Of a stretch of DNA of 64,000 nucleotides, positions 33,864 to 42,454 are shown in pieces. Origin of the DNA: AC-32 sp963821495 (GTDB lineage: Bacteria; Actinomycetota; Thermoleophilia; Gaiellales; Gaiellaceae); assembly GCA_963821495.1 (NCBI GenBank), contig CAWGEA010000003.1:124001-188000 (forward strand), given 5' to 3'. Both the position numbers and the translations under genes were made by a program. Within the stretch, counting starts at the first letter, position 1. Each line of letters opens with the position of its first letter. The notes beneath the pieces were generated by a model that did not search any database, was not told the origin of the DNA, and was given only the letters and a program-made list of their open reading frames with translations.

Positions 33864-34475
33864 CTACTCCTGGATGCCGACGTTGAAGCTCGGGTACTTG
33901 CCGGTGAGCAGCATCAGGTAGCCGTACGTCTGCGTCTCGAAGCGGATTGCGAGCGCGGCGAAGTTCCGCAGCCCTTCGGGCACACGGCCGGTCACGAGCG
34001 CGATGAACCAGCTGAAGATCGCAAGCAGCTGCGAGAGGTTCGAGAGGATGTTCGTCAGCAGCATCGCGGGGATCGCGAGGATCACGCGGAAGAACACGGT
34101 CCACCGGTTCTGCTCCTGGGGCGGGTCGACCTCGAGGTCGATCGGGTAGCTGCCCTCCTGCCCGGTGAAGCCCGGGTAGGGGTCGGCGACCAGCAGCGTG
34201 TAGGCGCGGACGTGCGTCGAGAAGCGCAGGAACGTGGCGAGGAAATTGTGCAGGCCGTCGGGCGAGCGGCCCATGAACAGCGTCGCGAACCAGTTCACGA
34301 GCCACGCGAGCGAGGCGATCACGCCCCAGAGGATCGCCCACAGGATGAGCGGGATCGCGAGGATCAGCCGGAAGAAGACGGTCAGCCGGGTGCGCTGGAG
34401 GTCGTCGTTGACGATCAGACGGATCGGATGGTGCGTGGAGGCGGTGGAGGTCGTGCCTTCCGAGCTGACTTCCAT
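33864..34475 (-). CDS. DUF4389 domain membrane protein
   Basis: A 203-residue protein with two copies of a DUF4389-type unit: TRLTVFFRLILAIPLILWAIL and NRWTVFFRVILAIPAMLLTNI, each followed by a hydrophobic hairpin and a second motif (ATFLRFSTHVRAYTLL and AALAIRFETQTYGYLML). The internal repeat of about 95 residues is clear by eye. Function of the family is unknown. ATG 34475 has AGGGAG seven bases upstream. Gap of 40 bases to the kinase gene. Confidence 0.88.
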   Translation of the reverse strand: MEVSSEGTTSTASTHHPIRLIVNDDLQRTRLTVFFRLILAIPLILWAILWGVIASLAWLVNWFATLFMGRSPDGLHNFLATFLRFSTHVRAYTLLVADPYPGFTGQEGSYPIDLEVDPPQEQNRWTVFFRVILAIPAMLLTNILSNLSQLLAIFSWFIALVTGRVPEGLRNFAALAIRFETQTYGYLMLLTGKYPSFNVGIQE

Positions 34476-34487
34476 GTGAGCTCCCTT

Positions 34488-35258
34488 CTAGCGGCCTTCG
34501 AAGCGCGGCTCCCGTTTCTCCAGGAACGCCGCCACTCCTTCGCTGAAGTCGTCGGTTCGGGTGGCGACAGCCTGCAGCTGGGCCTCGAGCTCCAGCTGCT
34601 CGTCGAGCGTCGTGTGCTCGGCGTGGTCGAACAGCCGCTTCGAGAGCGCGATGCCGCGGGTGGGCATGGCGGCGAGCTCGGCGGCGCGCTCGGCCGCGCG
34701 GGCCGCGAGCTTCTCGTCGGGGACGACCTCGGAGACGAGGCCCCATTCGAGCGCCTCCGCCGCGCCGAGGCGACGGCCCGAGGTCATCCACTCGAACGCG
34801 CGCGACGAGCCGAGCAGCCGGCGCACGAAGAACGTGCCGCCCATGTCGGGCACGAGGCCGATGTTGATGAAGGCGGGCACGAAGGTGGCGCTCTCGGCGG
34901 CGAGCCGCAGGTCGCAGGCGCACGCGAAGCTCAGGCCGGCTCCCGCCGCCGGCCCGTTGACCGCCGCGAGCACGGGCTTCTCGAGCTCGCGCACCGCCCG
35001 GATCGTCGGGTGGTAGTGCTCGCGCAGGCGGCCGGCGATGTCGCGCGCCGCCTCGCCGAACTCGTTCAGGTCCTGGCCGACGCAGAACCCGCGCCCGGCG
35101 CCCGTGACTACGACCGCGCGCACCTCCGGGTCCCGCGCCTCCTTGAACGCGCCGACGAGCTGCCGGTGCAGCTCGGCCGTGAAGGCGTTGAGGACCTCGG
35201 GCCGGTTGAGCGTGATCGTCAGGACGGCGCCGTCGCGGCTGGTCTCCACCTCGGCCAT
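34488..35258 (-). CDS. Enoyl-CoA hydratase/isomerase, PaaG-like
   Basis: A 256-residue crotonase. The oxyanion-hole regions are RGFCVGQDLNEF and NGPAAGAGLSFACACDL. Where hydratases carry the second catalytic glutamate this protein has GLVPDMGGTFFVRRLLG, the aspartate arrangement of PaaG, which isomerises the ring-epoxide of phenylacetyl-CoA to an oxepin. Combined with paaABCD about 6 kb away this suggests it supplies the isomerase step, but other isomerases share the motif. It ends 12 bases before the DUF4389 start. Confidence 0.85.
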   Translation of the reverse strand: MAEVETSRDGAVLTITLNRPEVLNAFTAELHRQLVGAFKEARDPEVRAVVVTGAGRGFCVGQDLNEFGEAARDIAGRLREHYHPTIRAVRELEKPVLAAVNGPAAGAGLSFACACDLRLAAESATFVPAFINIGLVPDMGGTFFVRRLLGSSRAFEWMTSGRRLGAAEALEWGLVSEVVPDEKLAARAAERAAELAAMPTRGIALSKRLFDHAEHTTLDEQLELEAQLQAVATRTDDFSEGVAAFLEKREPRFEGR

Positions 35259-35295
35259 CCGCCGCAGCCTACAACCGCGTTGCTAGCTTCGGCTC

Positions 35296-36240
35296 GTGGC
35301 CGGGCTGAGCTATATCTCGTCGGAGGAAGAGGCACTCGACGCGTACTCGAACGCCGTCGTCACGGTGGCGGAGCTGCTGGCGCCGTCGGTCGCGAACCTG
35401 CGCGTCAGGCATGGGCGCCGCGTGGGCGGCGGCAGCGCGGTAGTGATCACGCCTGACGGCTTCCTGCTGACCTCGGCACACGTCGTGAACGGAAGCACGC
35501 GGGACGGCCGCGCGTCGTTCGTCGACGGCCGCGAGCTTGCGTTCTCCGTGGTCGGGGCCGACCCGCACGCCGACCTCGCCGTCCTGCGGGCAGAGGCCGA
35601 CGACCTCGTGCCGGCGGAGCTCGGCGACGCGGAGCGGCTGCGCGTCGGCCAGCTGGTCGTGGCGATCGGCAACCCGAACGGCTTCGCCGGCTCGGTGACG
35701 GCCGGCGTCGTATCCGCGCTCGGCCGCTCCCTCCCGACCCAGGGCGGCCGCATCGTCGACAACGTGATCCAGACCGACGCGGCGCTCAATCCGGGGAACT
35801 CGGGCGGCGCGCTCGCCGACGGCTCGGGGCGCGTGGTCGGGATCAACACCGCCGTCGCGGGGGTCGGCCTCGGGCTGGCCGTGCCGGTGAACGCGGCGAC
35901 GCGGCAGATCGTCGGCGCCCTGATGACCGAGGGCCGCTTCCGCCGGGCCTACCTCGGCATCGCCGGCGGCTCGCGGCCGCTGCCGCCGCGGCTGGCGCGA
36001 AGCCTCGGCCGCGCCTCCGGGGTCGAGGTCGTGCAGGTGGTGGAGGGCTCGCCCGCCGCCGGGGCCGGGCTCCGGCCGGAGGACCTGATCGTCGAGCTCG
36101 ACGGCTCGCCGATCGCCGACGTCGGCGACCTCCAGCGGCTGATGGTGGTCGAGAAGATCGGCGTGCCGGTGGGCTTGCGCGTGCTGCGCGGGGGCCGGGA
36201 GCTGGAGCTGACGCTCGTTCCGGCCGAGCTCGACGGCTAG
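35296..36240 (+). CDS. HtrA/DegP-like serine protease with one PDZ domain and no export signal
   Basis: A 314-residue S1C protease. The triad is His in TSAHVVNG, Asp in PHADLAVLR and Ser in NPGNSGGALADGSG. A single PDZ domain covers about residues 225-310 (GVEVVQVVEGSPAAGAGLRPEDLIVELDG). Typical HtrA proteins have a signal peptide or membrane anchor, but here the protein begins directly with a short acidic helix (YISSEEEALDAYSNAVV), so it appears cytosolic. GTG 35296; no extension upstream supplies a helix. Its TAG shares CTAG with the convergent gene. Confidence 0.9.
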   Translation: MAGLSYISSEEEALDAYSNAVVTVAELLAPSVANLRVRHGRRVGGGSAVVITPDGFLLTSAHVVNGSTRDGRASFVDGRELAFSVVGADPHADLAVLRAEADDLVPAELGDAERLRVGQLVVAIGNPNGFAGSVTAGVVSALGRSLPTQGGRIVDNVIQTDAALNPGNSGGALADGSGRVVGINTAVAGVGLGLAVPVNAATRQIVGALMTEGRFRRAYLGIAGGSRPLPPRLARSLGRASGVEVVQVVEGSPAAGAGLRPEDLIVELDGSPIADVGDLQRLMVVEKIGVPVGLRVLRGGRELELTLVPAELDG

Positions 36241-36563
36241 CGGCGCGAGCGCACGAACGACCAGACGGCGAGGATGCCGAGCGCCGTGACGAGCTGCCAA
36301 CCGAGGGTGATCCGCTGCACGTCGATCGCCGGCTTCCACTTCACCTCGTCGCCCGGGCCGATCACCCAGCCGCCGACCGGCCTGGCCGTCAGGCCGAAAC
36401 CGGCGCCGCCGTTGTTCTCCTCGTCGCCTCCGCCGCCGCCGCCCCCGCGGACGGACGCGGCCGGGATGACCGTCACACCCTCCCGCTCCACCGGCTCGCC
36501 GTAGACCCGCTTGGCGGCAATCGCGTCCTGTGCACCTCTGAGCAGCTCGTCGATGTCGGGCAT
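36237..36563 (-). CDS. GerW/YtfJ-family protein with C-terminal membrane helix
   Basis: A 108-residue protein matching the GerW_sporulation family: DAIAAKRVYGEPVEREGVTVIPAASVRGGGGGGG, a glycine-rich linker, FGLTARPVGGWVIGPGDEVKWKPAIDV, and a final helix (LVTALGILAVWSFV). In Bacillus, YtfJ/GerW is needed for lysozyme-triggered spore germination; homologues are common in actinobacteria that make no endospores, so the name should not be taken literally. ATG 36563 has GGGAGG upstream. Confidence 0.85.
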   Translation of the reverse strand: MPDIDELLRGAQDAIAAKRVYGEPVEREGVTVIPAASVRGGGGGGGDEENNGGAGFGLTARPVGGWVIGPGDEVKWKPAIDVQRITLGWQLVTALGILAVWSFVRSRR

Positions 36564-36565
36564 GG

Positions 36566-37333
36566 CTACCTCCCTCTGAACTCGGGCTTGCGCTTTTCGG
36601 TGAACGCGGTCAGGCCCTCCTTCGCATCATTGCTCGCGAACGCGAGGTAGAGCGCGCGGCGCTCGGCCTCGAGGCCGGCCGCAAGGGTCATCTCGTAGGC
36701 GCGGTCGACCGACTCCTTGGCCAGCCGCGTCGCAACCGGGCCCTTCTCGGCGATGTCGCGGGCGACGCGCTTCGCCTCGTCGAGCCAGGCCTCCTTCGCG
36801 ACCACGCGCGCGACGAGACCGGCCTCCAGTGCCTCGCGGGCGGAGAGGCGCCGGCCGCTGAGGATCACGTCCATCGCGACGGCCTTGCCGACGGCGCGCG
36901 TGAGCCGCTGGGTGCCGCCCGCCCCCGGGATGATCCCGAGCCCGGTCTCGGGTTGGCCGAACTGCGCCGTCTCGGACGCGACGATCAGGTCGCAGCTCAG
37001 CGCGAGCTCGCAGCCGCCCCCGAGGCAGAAGCCGGAGACGGCGGCCACGAGCGGCGTCCAGAGCCCGCGGATCGCGTCCCAGCGCTCCACGCGCCGTTGG
37101 TAGTAGAGGTCGATCGCAGATGCCTGCGCGAGCTCGCCGATGTCGGCCCCGGCGGCGAACGCGCGCTCGCTCCCGCCGAGCACGATCGCCCGCACGGCCT
37201 CGTCGCGGTCGAGCTCCTGCAGCGTCGCGACGAGCTCCTCCATCAGCTCGTCGGAGAGCGCGTTCAACTGCTGCGGCCGGTTGAGCAGGACGACCGCGAC
37301 CGCGCCGTCGCGCTCGACCTCGACGAGGCTCAC
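36566..37333 (-). CDS. Enoyl-CoA hydratase
   Basis: A 255-residue crotonase with both hydratase glutamates: CLGGGCELALSCDL and PETGLGIIPGAGGTQRLTR. RAFAAGADIGELA is the first oxyanion-hole region and EKRKPEFRGR the usual C-terminus. It would hydrate 2-enoyl-CoA thioesters in beta-oxidation or aromatic-acid breakdown. GTG 37333 overlaps the stop of the previous crotonase gene (GTGA). The 36563 start follows its stop by two bases. Confidence 0.92.
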   Translation of the reverse strand: MSLVEVERDGAVAVVLLNRPQQLNALSDELMEELVATLQELDRDEAVRAIVLGGSERAFAAGADIGELAQASAIDLYYQRRVERWDAIRGLWTPLVAAVSGFCLGGGCELALSCDLIVASETAQFGQPETGLGIIPGAGGTQRLTRAVGKAVAMDVILSGRRLSAREALEAGLVARVVAKEAWLDEAKRVARDIAEKGPVATRLAKESVDRAYEMTLAAGLEAERRALYLAFASNDAKEGLTAFTEKRKPEFRGR

Positions 37334-38145
37334 TTGCGCTCCAGGAAGCGCTCGATCGCGGCCTTCGGCTCGTCCGTCGCCATCGACAGCGCGAGCCAGT
37401 CGCGCGCGTGGTTGATCGTCTCGTGCCAGGCCAGGTCGCGCCAGAAGTTGAGGTGCTGCTTGGCGTAGCGCGTCGTCTGCGGCAGCTTCCGCGCCAGGTT
37501 CTCTACGACCGCGTCGACCTTGGCGTCCAGCTCGGCCGCCGGCACGGCCCAGTTCACAAGGCCCCACTCCTCCGCCCGCCGCGCCGGGATCTCCTCGCAC
37601 ATCAGCACGATCTCGCGCGCCCGCCGGTCGCCGACCATGATCGTCAGCCACTGGGTCGCGCCGCCGGCCGGCACCGAGCCGTGTTCGGGCCCGACGTGGC
37701 GGATGAAGGCGTCGTCCACCATCACCGCCAGGTCGCAGGCCATCTGCAGCTCGTTGCCGCCGCCGACCGCGATCCCGTTGATGCGCGCCAGCGTCGGCTT
37801 GCCGATCTCGCGCAGACGGTCGTGCATGTCCTTGAAGGCGCCGAACCACTTCCAGTACTCGGTCGGCTTGCCGAGGTAGTCCTCGGCCCACGAGCGGAGG
37901 TCGGCGCCGACGCAGAAGGCGCGCCCCTCCCCGGTGACGACGACCACGCGAATCTCGTCGTCCCACGACGCGTCCTCGCAGGCCCGCGCGATCTCGCGGA
38001 GCATCCGGAAGTCGAAGGCGTTCAGCACCTCCGGCCGGTTGAGCGTGATCGTCGCCCTCGGCGGTGCCTTCTCGTAGACGATCCGCTCGAAACCGAGCTC
38101 CTCGGGAGCCAGCGGTTTCGGCGCATCCGGCTGGCGCTCGCTCAC
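37330..38145 (-). CDS. Crotonase-family protein of unassigned specificity
   Basis: A 271-residue enoyl-CoA hydratase/isomerase superfamily protein. Oxyanion-hole blocks are GRAFCVGADLRSWAEDYLG and NGIAVGGGNELQMACDLAVM. The second active-site stretch reads VGPEHGSVPAGGATQWLTIMVG, unlike a standard hydratase. A longer N-terminus with APEELGFERIVYEK and the WKWFGAFKDMHDRLREIGKPT insertion recall ring-opening hydrolases and naphthoyl/cyclohexenoyl-CoA enzymes, so an aromatic or alicyclic CoA substrate is possible. GTG 38145 overlaps the EthD-like gene stop (GTGA). Confidence 0.82.
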   Translation of the reverse strand: MSERQPDAPKPLAPEELGFERIVYEKAPPRATITLNRPEVLNAFDFRMLREIARACEDASWDDEIRVVVVTGEGRAFCVGADLRSWAEDYLGKPTEYWKWFGAFKDMHDRLREIGKPTLARINGIAVGGGNELQMACDLAVMVDDAFIRHVGPEHGSVPAGGATQWLTIMVGDRRAREIVLMCEEIPARRAEEWGLVNWAVPAAELDAKVDAVVENLARKLPQTTRYAKQHLNFWRDLAWHETINHARDWLALSMATDEPKAAIERFLERK

Positions 38146-38420
38146 GAGACGTCTGCGAAGAGGACGTGGAAGCGGCCGCCCATCTCCATCGCGTCCTTGC
38201 CGGTCGCCATGAACTCCTCGCTGCGCGCGGCCTCGCCGAATGCCGCGCGGTCGGGGAACTCCCACTCCGCGTAGTACGCGTAGGCCGGCTCGCCCATCGG
38301 CGCGCCGAACACCTTGCCGTGGCGGAACGTGGCGCCCGGCACCTGCCGGCAGAGCTCCGCGTGCTGCTCGTACCGGGCCGCGTCGGGCTCCTGCTCGTAG
38401 AGAACGAACGCTCGAACCAT
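38142..38420 (-). CDS. EthD-like (dimeric alpha/beta barrel) protein
   Basis: A 92-residue ferredoxin-like-fold protein. VRAFVLYEQEPDAARYEQHAE at the start and AYYAEWEFPDRAAFGEAARSEEF in the middle match the EthD family, small proteins that assist degradation of ethers and other compounds. ATG 38420 has a strong AAAGGAGC seven bases upstream, marking it as the first gene of a three-gene unit with the two crotonases. A catalytic role is not established. Confidence 0.83.
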   Translation of the reverse strand: MVRAFVLYEQEPDAARYEQHAELCRQVPGATFRHGKVFGAPMGEPAYAYYAEWEFPDRAAFGEAARSEEFMATGKDAMEMGGRFHVLFADVS

Positions 38421-38520
38421 GCAGCTCCTTTCCTCGGAGACGCGCGTGAGCGTATAAGGCGCTCGCTTGCGACGCCGACCGTAGAGGCCTTGCCGGTGCG
38501 ACCGTTCTAAGCTTCGCCCC

Positions 38521-38970
38521 GTGTCGAGCAGCTCAGCTGTAGCGGTCGTCCTGGCGAGCGCCGCCGGGCTCGGTGGCGCGGTTCAGGCGGCCGTGATGGG
38601 CGAGCTCGGCCAGCGTGTCGGGATCGTCCCCGCGCTGGCCTTCGCGGTGATGGTCTCGCTCGTCTGCGCACTGGCCGGGCTGCTCGTCTGGGAGCGGAGC
38701 TTCAGCGGCGTCCGCGCCGCGCTGCACGAGCCCGTCTGGCTCTGGATCGGTGGGGTGATGAGCGTCTTCATCGTCTTCGCAGTCACGCTCGGGCCGCCGC
38801 GGATCGGCGTCACCGCGACGATCGCGATCGTGATCGCCGGAAACCTTTTCAGCGCCGCCATCATCGACCGCTTCGGCTTCTTCGGCGTCGAGCGTGTCGG
38901 CCTCGACTGGCCGCGCGTGCTCGGCTTCGTCTTGCTGGCCGCGGGCGCGGCGCTGACGCTAAAGCGCTAA
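38521..38970 (+). CDS. DMT-superfamily small membrane transporter (DUF606/YdcZ-like)
   Basis: A 149-residue protein with five helices, the half-size format of DUF606. Landmarks are QAAVMGELGQRVG, the central WLWIGGVMSVFIVFAVTLGPPRIG and the final GFVLLAAGAALTL. Such proteins likely dimerise to form a carrier; substrate unknown. GTG 38521. The last 12 bases overlap the convergent xanthine dehydrogenase gene. Confidence 0.85.
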   Translation: MSSSSAVAVVLASAAGLGGAVQAAVMGELGQRVGIVPALAFAVMVSLVCALAGLLVWERSFSGVRAALHEPVWLWIGGVMSVFIVFAVTLGPPRIGVTATIAIVIAGNLFSAAIIDRFGFFGVERVGLDWPRVLGFVLLAAGAALTLKR

Positions 38971-41181
38971 GTCGTCAGGCTTGACCGGCACTCGCGGCAG
39001 CTCGCGCCCGGTCGCCGCCCGCAGGGCGGAGACGATCGCCGCCGTGGAGACGACGGTCGGAGGCTCGCCGACCCCCTTGGCGCCGTAGGGCGCGTCCGGC
39101 TGCGGCACTTCGACCAGCTCCGCGTCGACGGGCGGCATGTCGAGCGTCGTCGGGATCAGGTAGTCGGTGAAGCTCGCGTTGGTGATCAGGCCGTCGCGCG
39201 TCTGGATCTCCTCCATCAGCGCGAGGCCGATGCCCTGTGCGATGCCACCCTCGATCTGGCCGTGCACGGCCTGTGGGTTGATCGCCCTGCCCACGTCCTG
39301 GGCGGCGCCGATCCAGGCCACGCGCGAGAGGCCGAGCTCGACGTCGACCTCGACGACGACCCGCATCGCCGCGCAGATGTAGGCGACGTGGACGCGCTCG
39401 CCGGTCACCTGGCCGTTCTCGGGGTCGAGCGGGAAGGTGCGGGAGTGGTGGTAGGTGCGCTCGAGATCGACCTCGCGGCCGGTCTCGCGGAACTCCTCCA
39501 GCGCGTCCTCACAGGCGAGCCGCACGGCTCCGGCCGCCATCCAGGTGAGGCGCGAGGCGGACGACGAGCCGGCCGAGTCGACGCCGTCGGTCGAGCCGGG
39601 CAGCAACGTGACGTCGTCCGTGCCGAGCTCGGTACGCGCGACCTGCAGGATCACCCCGGTCACGCCCTGCCCGACCTCGGCGGCGGCGCAGCACACCTCG
39701 GCGGCCAGCTGCTCGTCGGAGCCGACCCAGAGCCGCACCCGCGCCGAGCAGGCGTCGTCGAAGCCCTCCGAGTAGCAGACGTTCTTGAAGCCGACGGCGA
39801 AGCCGACGCCGCGCTGCACGCCCTGGCCGTGGGTGGTGTTGCCCGCGCCGCCCGGGAGCCGGATCGGGTCGCGCGGCAGCTCCTCCGGCTCGGGAACCGG
39901 GAGCGCGGCGGCGCGGCGGATCACCTCCGCGACCGGCAGCGAGCCCGTCACGACCTGGCCTGTCGGCATCGTGTCGCCCGGCTCGAGCGCGTTCAGCAGC
40001 CGCAGCTCGACCGGGTCGATCTCGAGCGCCGAGGCGAGCTTGTCCATCTGCGCCTCGTGCGCGAAGCACGACTGCACCGAGCCGAAGCCGCGCATCGCGC
40101 CGCACGGCGGGTTGTTCGAGTAGACGCACGTCGCCTCGATCAGCGCGTTCTCGACCTTGTACGGGCCGCAGGCGAAGCACGCGGCGTTCGAGCAGACGGC
40201 CGCGGAGCTCGACGCGTAGGCGCCGCCGTCGAGCAGGATCCTCGCCCGCACGCAGACGAGGCGGCCGTCCCGGCTGGCCCGGTGCTCCATCCAGATCTTC
40301 GCCGCGTGCCGGTGGACGTGGCCGACGAACGACTCCTCGCGCGTGTAGACCATCTTCACGGGACGGTCGGCGTGCAGCGCGAGCAGCGCGCCGTGGATCT
40401 GCATCGAGAGGTCCTCCCGCCCGCCGAAGGCGCCGCCGACCCCGCTCAGGTGGATGCGCACCCGCTCCTTGTCGAGGCCGAGGCAAGGCGCGACCTGGTC
40501 GCGGTCGACGTGCAGCCACTGCGTCGCAACGTAGACGTCGACGCCGCCCTCGCCGTCCGGGACGGCGAGCCCGGACTCCGGCCCGAGAAAGGCCTGGTCC
40601 TGGATGCCGAGCTCGTAGACGCCCTCGACCGAGACGTCGCCCTGCGAGTCGGGATCGCCGTGGCAGACGACGATCGTGCGCAGGACGTTCGGCCGCGGGT
40701 CCTCGCGAAAGCCGTGCCCGGCGGTCGGGTTCTCGTCGTGGATCGGCGGCTGCTCGGTGGCGCGCTCCATGTCGACGACGGGCTCGAGCGGCTCGTATGC
40801 GATTCTCACCAGCTCGGCCGCCCGCCGAGCCTGCTCGGGATGCTCGGCGGCGACGAGCGCGACCGGCTCGCCGAAGTAGCGGACGCGGTCGATCGCGAGC
40901 ACGGGCTGGTCGGCGAACTCGAGCCCGTACGTCTTCGCGCCCGGCACGTCCTCGTGCGTGAGCACGGCGTGCACACCGGGCATGGCGAGCGCCTGGGAGA
41001 TGTCGAGCTCGAGGATCCGCGCGTGCGCATGCGGGCTGCGGACGGTGTGGCCCCAGAGCATCCCGGCAGCGGAGAGGTCGCTCGCGTAGGCGAACTCGCC
41101 CGTCACCTTCGGCGTCGCGTCGCTGCGCCTGACGACCTCGCCGATGCGGCCGAGCTCGAGCGTGCGGGCGGTCGCGCTCAC
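38959..41181 (-). CDS. Xanthine dehydrogenase-type molybdenum subunit
   Basis: A 740-residue molybdopterin subunit of a three-part purine hydroxylase. N-terminal VGEVVRRSDATPKVTGEFAYASDL leads the first domain; FLGPESGLAVPDGEGG and GVGGAFGGREDLSMQ are cofactor-contact regions; the essential glutamate is in PYGAKGVGEPPTV. Together with the 2Fe-2S and FAD subunits it should oxidise hypoxanthine and xanthine to urate, as the urate-degrading genes 1 kb away suggest. GTG 41181 overlaps the previous stop (GTGA). Confidence 0.92.
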   Translation of the reverse strand: MSATARTLELGRIGEVVRRSDATPKVTGEFAYASDLSAAGMLWGHTVRSPHAHARILELDISQALAMPGVHAVLTHEDVPGAKTYGLEFADQPVLAIDRVRYFGEPVALVAAEHPEQARRAAELVRIAYEPLEPVVDMERATEQPPIHDENPTAGHGFREDPRPNVLRTIVVCHGDPDSQGDVSVEGVYELGIQDQAFLGPESGLAVPDGEGGVDVYVATQWLHVDRDQVAPCLGLDKERVRIHLSGVGGAFGGREDLSMQIHGALLALHADRPVKMVYTREESFVGHVHRHAAKIWMEHRASRDGRLVCVRARILLDGGAYASSSAAVCSNAACFACGPYKVENALIEATCVYSNNPPCGAMRGFGSVQSCFAHEAQMDKLASALEIDPVELRLLNALEPGDTMPTGQVVTGSLPVAEVIRRAAALPVPEPEELPRDPIRLPGGAGNTTHGQGVQRGVGFAVGFKNVCYSEGFDDACSARVRLWVGSDEQLAAEVCCAAAEVGQGVTGVILQVARTELGTDDVTLLPGSTDGVDSAGSSSASRLTWMAAGAVRLACEDALEEFRETGREVDLERTYHHSRTFPLDPENGQVTGERVHVAYICAAMRVVVEVDVELGLSRVAWIGAAQDVGRAINPQAVHGQIEGGIAQGIGLALMEEIQTRDGLITNASFTDYLIPTTLDMPPVDAELVEVPQPDAPYGAKGVGEPPTVVSTAAIVSALRAATGRELPRVPVKPDDLAL

Positions 41182-41633
41182 CGCTCGGCGGCCAGCCTGA
41201 CGGCGTCGAAGATCTTCGCGTACCCGGTGCAGCGGCAGAGGTTGCCAGAGAGCGCCTCGCGAATCTCGTCCTCGCCCGGCGTCGGGTTGCGCACGAGCAG
41301 GTCGGTGGTGGCGACGATCAGCCCCGGCGTGCAAAAGCCGCACTGGACGGCGCCCGTCTCGGCGAACGCCTCCTGCACAGGGTGGAGCTCGCCGGCCCGC
41401 GCGAGCCCCTCGACCGTCACGACCTGGTGGCCGTCGGCCTGGGCCGCGAGGATGAGGCACGCGCAGACGAGCGTCCCGTCGAGCAGCACCGAGCACGAGC
41501 CGCACTCGCCCTGCTCGCAGGCGTTCTTCGAGCCGGGCAGGCCGAGGCGCTCGCGCAGCGCGAAGAGCAGGCTCTCGCCCTCCCAGACCTCGGTCTCGCG
41601 GCGCTCGCCGTTGACCGTGAGCTCGATCCTCAC
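41178..41633 (-). CDS. Xanthine dehydrogenase-type 2Fe-2S subunit
   Basis: A 151-residue electron-transfer subunit. The plant-type cluster uses ACEQGECGSCSVLLDG with a fourth cysteine in TLVCACL, and the second cluster uses VQCGFCTPG and NLCRCTGY. All eight ligands are present. GTG 41633 is chosen because it overlaps the FAD-subunit stop as GTGA; a GTG nine bases upstream is an alternative. Middle gene of the three-subunit operon. Confidence 0.95.
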   Translation of the reverse strand: MRIELTVNGERRETEVWEGESLLFALRERLGLPGSKNACEQGECGSCSVLLDGTLVCACLILAAQADGHQVVTVEGLARAGELHPVQEAFAETGAVQCGFCTPGLIVATTDLLVRNPTPGEDEIREALSGNLCRCTGYAKIFDAVRLAAER

Positions 41634-42409
41634 GCCAGGCACCTTTCGAGCGCGCGCTCGGTGAGCACACGGAGAGCGTGCCGACGGTAGCGCGCGCTGC
41701 CGCGCACGTCGTCGATCGGGCTCGCGGCCTCGGCCACGCGCTCCGGGAAGCCGTCGCGCTCGCCGAGCGGGGCCGTCACGAGACCCGGCACCGGCCCGGC
41801 GGAGCCGTACGACGCGCGCAGCTCGTCACCGTCGACGGCGAGCGCGAGCGAGACGACGGCGATCACCATCGCATTGCGCGGGCCGACCTTCATGAACGTC
41901 TGCCGCGGACCGGGCGCGGCGAGCCGGACGCCGGTGATCAGCTCGTCCGGCTCCAGCGCGTTCCGCTTCGGGCCGACGAGGAACGCGCGCAGGGCCACGA
42001 CGCGCTCGCCACGAGTGGACGCAAGCTCGACCTCGGCGCCGTAGACGAGCAGCGGCGGCAGCGCATCCCCCGCCGGCGAGGCGGTGCCGAGGTTCCCGCC
42101 GATCGTGCCGCGGTTGCGGATCTGCGGCCCGCCGACGGTGCGCGCAGCCTCGACCAGGGCCCGCAGCGGCTCGCGGAGCTCCATCGCCTCTGTGTAGGTG
42201 AGGCCCGAGCCGAGCCGCAGCCTCCCGTTCTCGCGCGACCAGCCCCGGAGCTCGGGCACCTCGTTCAGGTTCAGCAGCGCCGGAGGACGCGCGCGGTCGA
42301 AGTTGAGCTCGACCATCACGTCGGTGCCGCCCTGGATCGGCACCGCGTCCGGCCGCTCCGCCTTCAACGCCAGAGCCTCCTCGAGGCTGCGGGGAGTGAG
42401 CACGTCCAC
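41630..42409 (-). CDS. Xanthine dehydrogenase-type FAD subunit
   Basis: A 259-residue FAD-binding subunit. DAVPIQGGTDVMVELNF and RNRGTIGGNLGTASPAGDALPPLL are the flavin-binding motifs. The C-terminal CO-dehydrogenase flavoprotein domain follows (FMKVGPRNAMVIAVV). GTG 42409 starts the operon with the order FAD, 2Fe-2S, Mo. It is divergent from adenine deaminase with 45 bases between starts, so the two purine operons share a promoter region. Confidence 0.93.
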   Translation of the reverse strand: MDVLTPRSLEEALALKAERPDAVPIQGGTDVMVELNFDRARPPALLNLNEVPELRGWSRENGRLRLGSGLTYTEAMELREPLRALVEAARTVGGPQIRNRGTIGGNLGTASPAGDALPPLLVYGAEVELASTRGERVVALRAFLVGPKRNALEPDELITGVRLAAPGPRQTFMKVGPRNAMVIAVVSLALAVDGDELRASYGSAGPVPGLVTAPLGERDGFPERVAEAASPIDDVRGSARYRRHALRVLTERALERCLA

Positions 42410-42454
42410 GCTTCGCCAAGCGTACTTCCTGATCCGACGGGTTAACGTGCGCCG

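Noticed and set aside
36420..36450. CCGCCGCCGCCGCC repeat as a possible microsatellite
   Set aside because: It encodes the glycine linker of the GerW-like protein and is short; no evidence of length variation.
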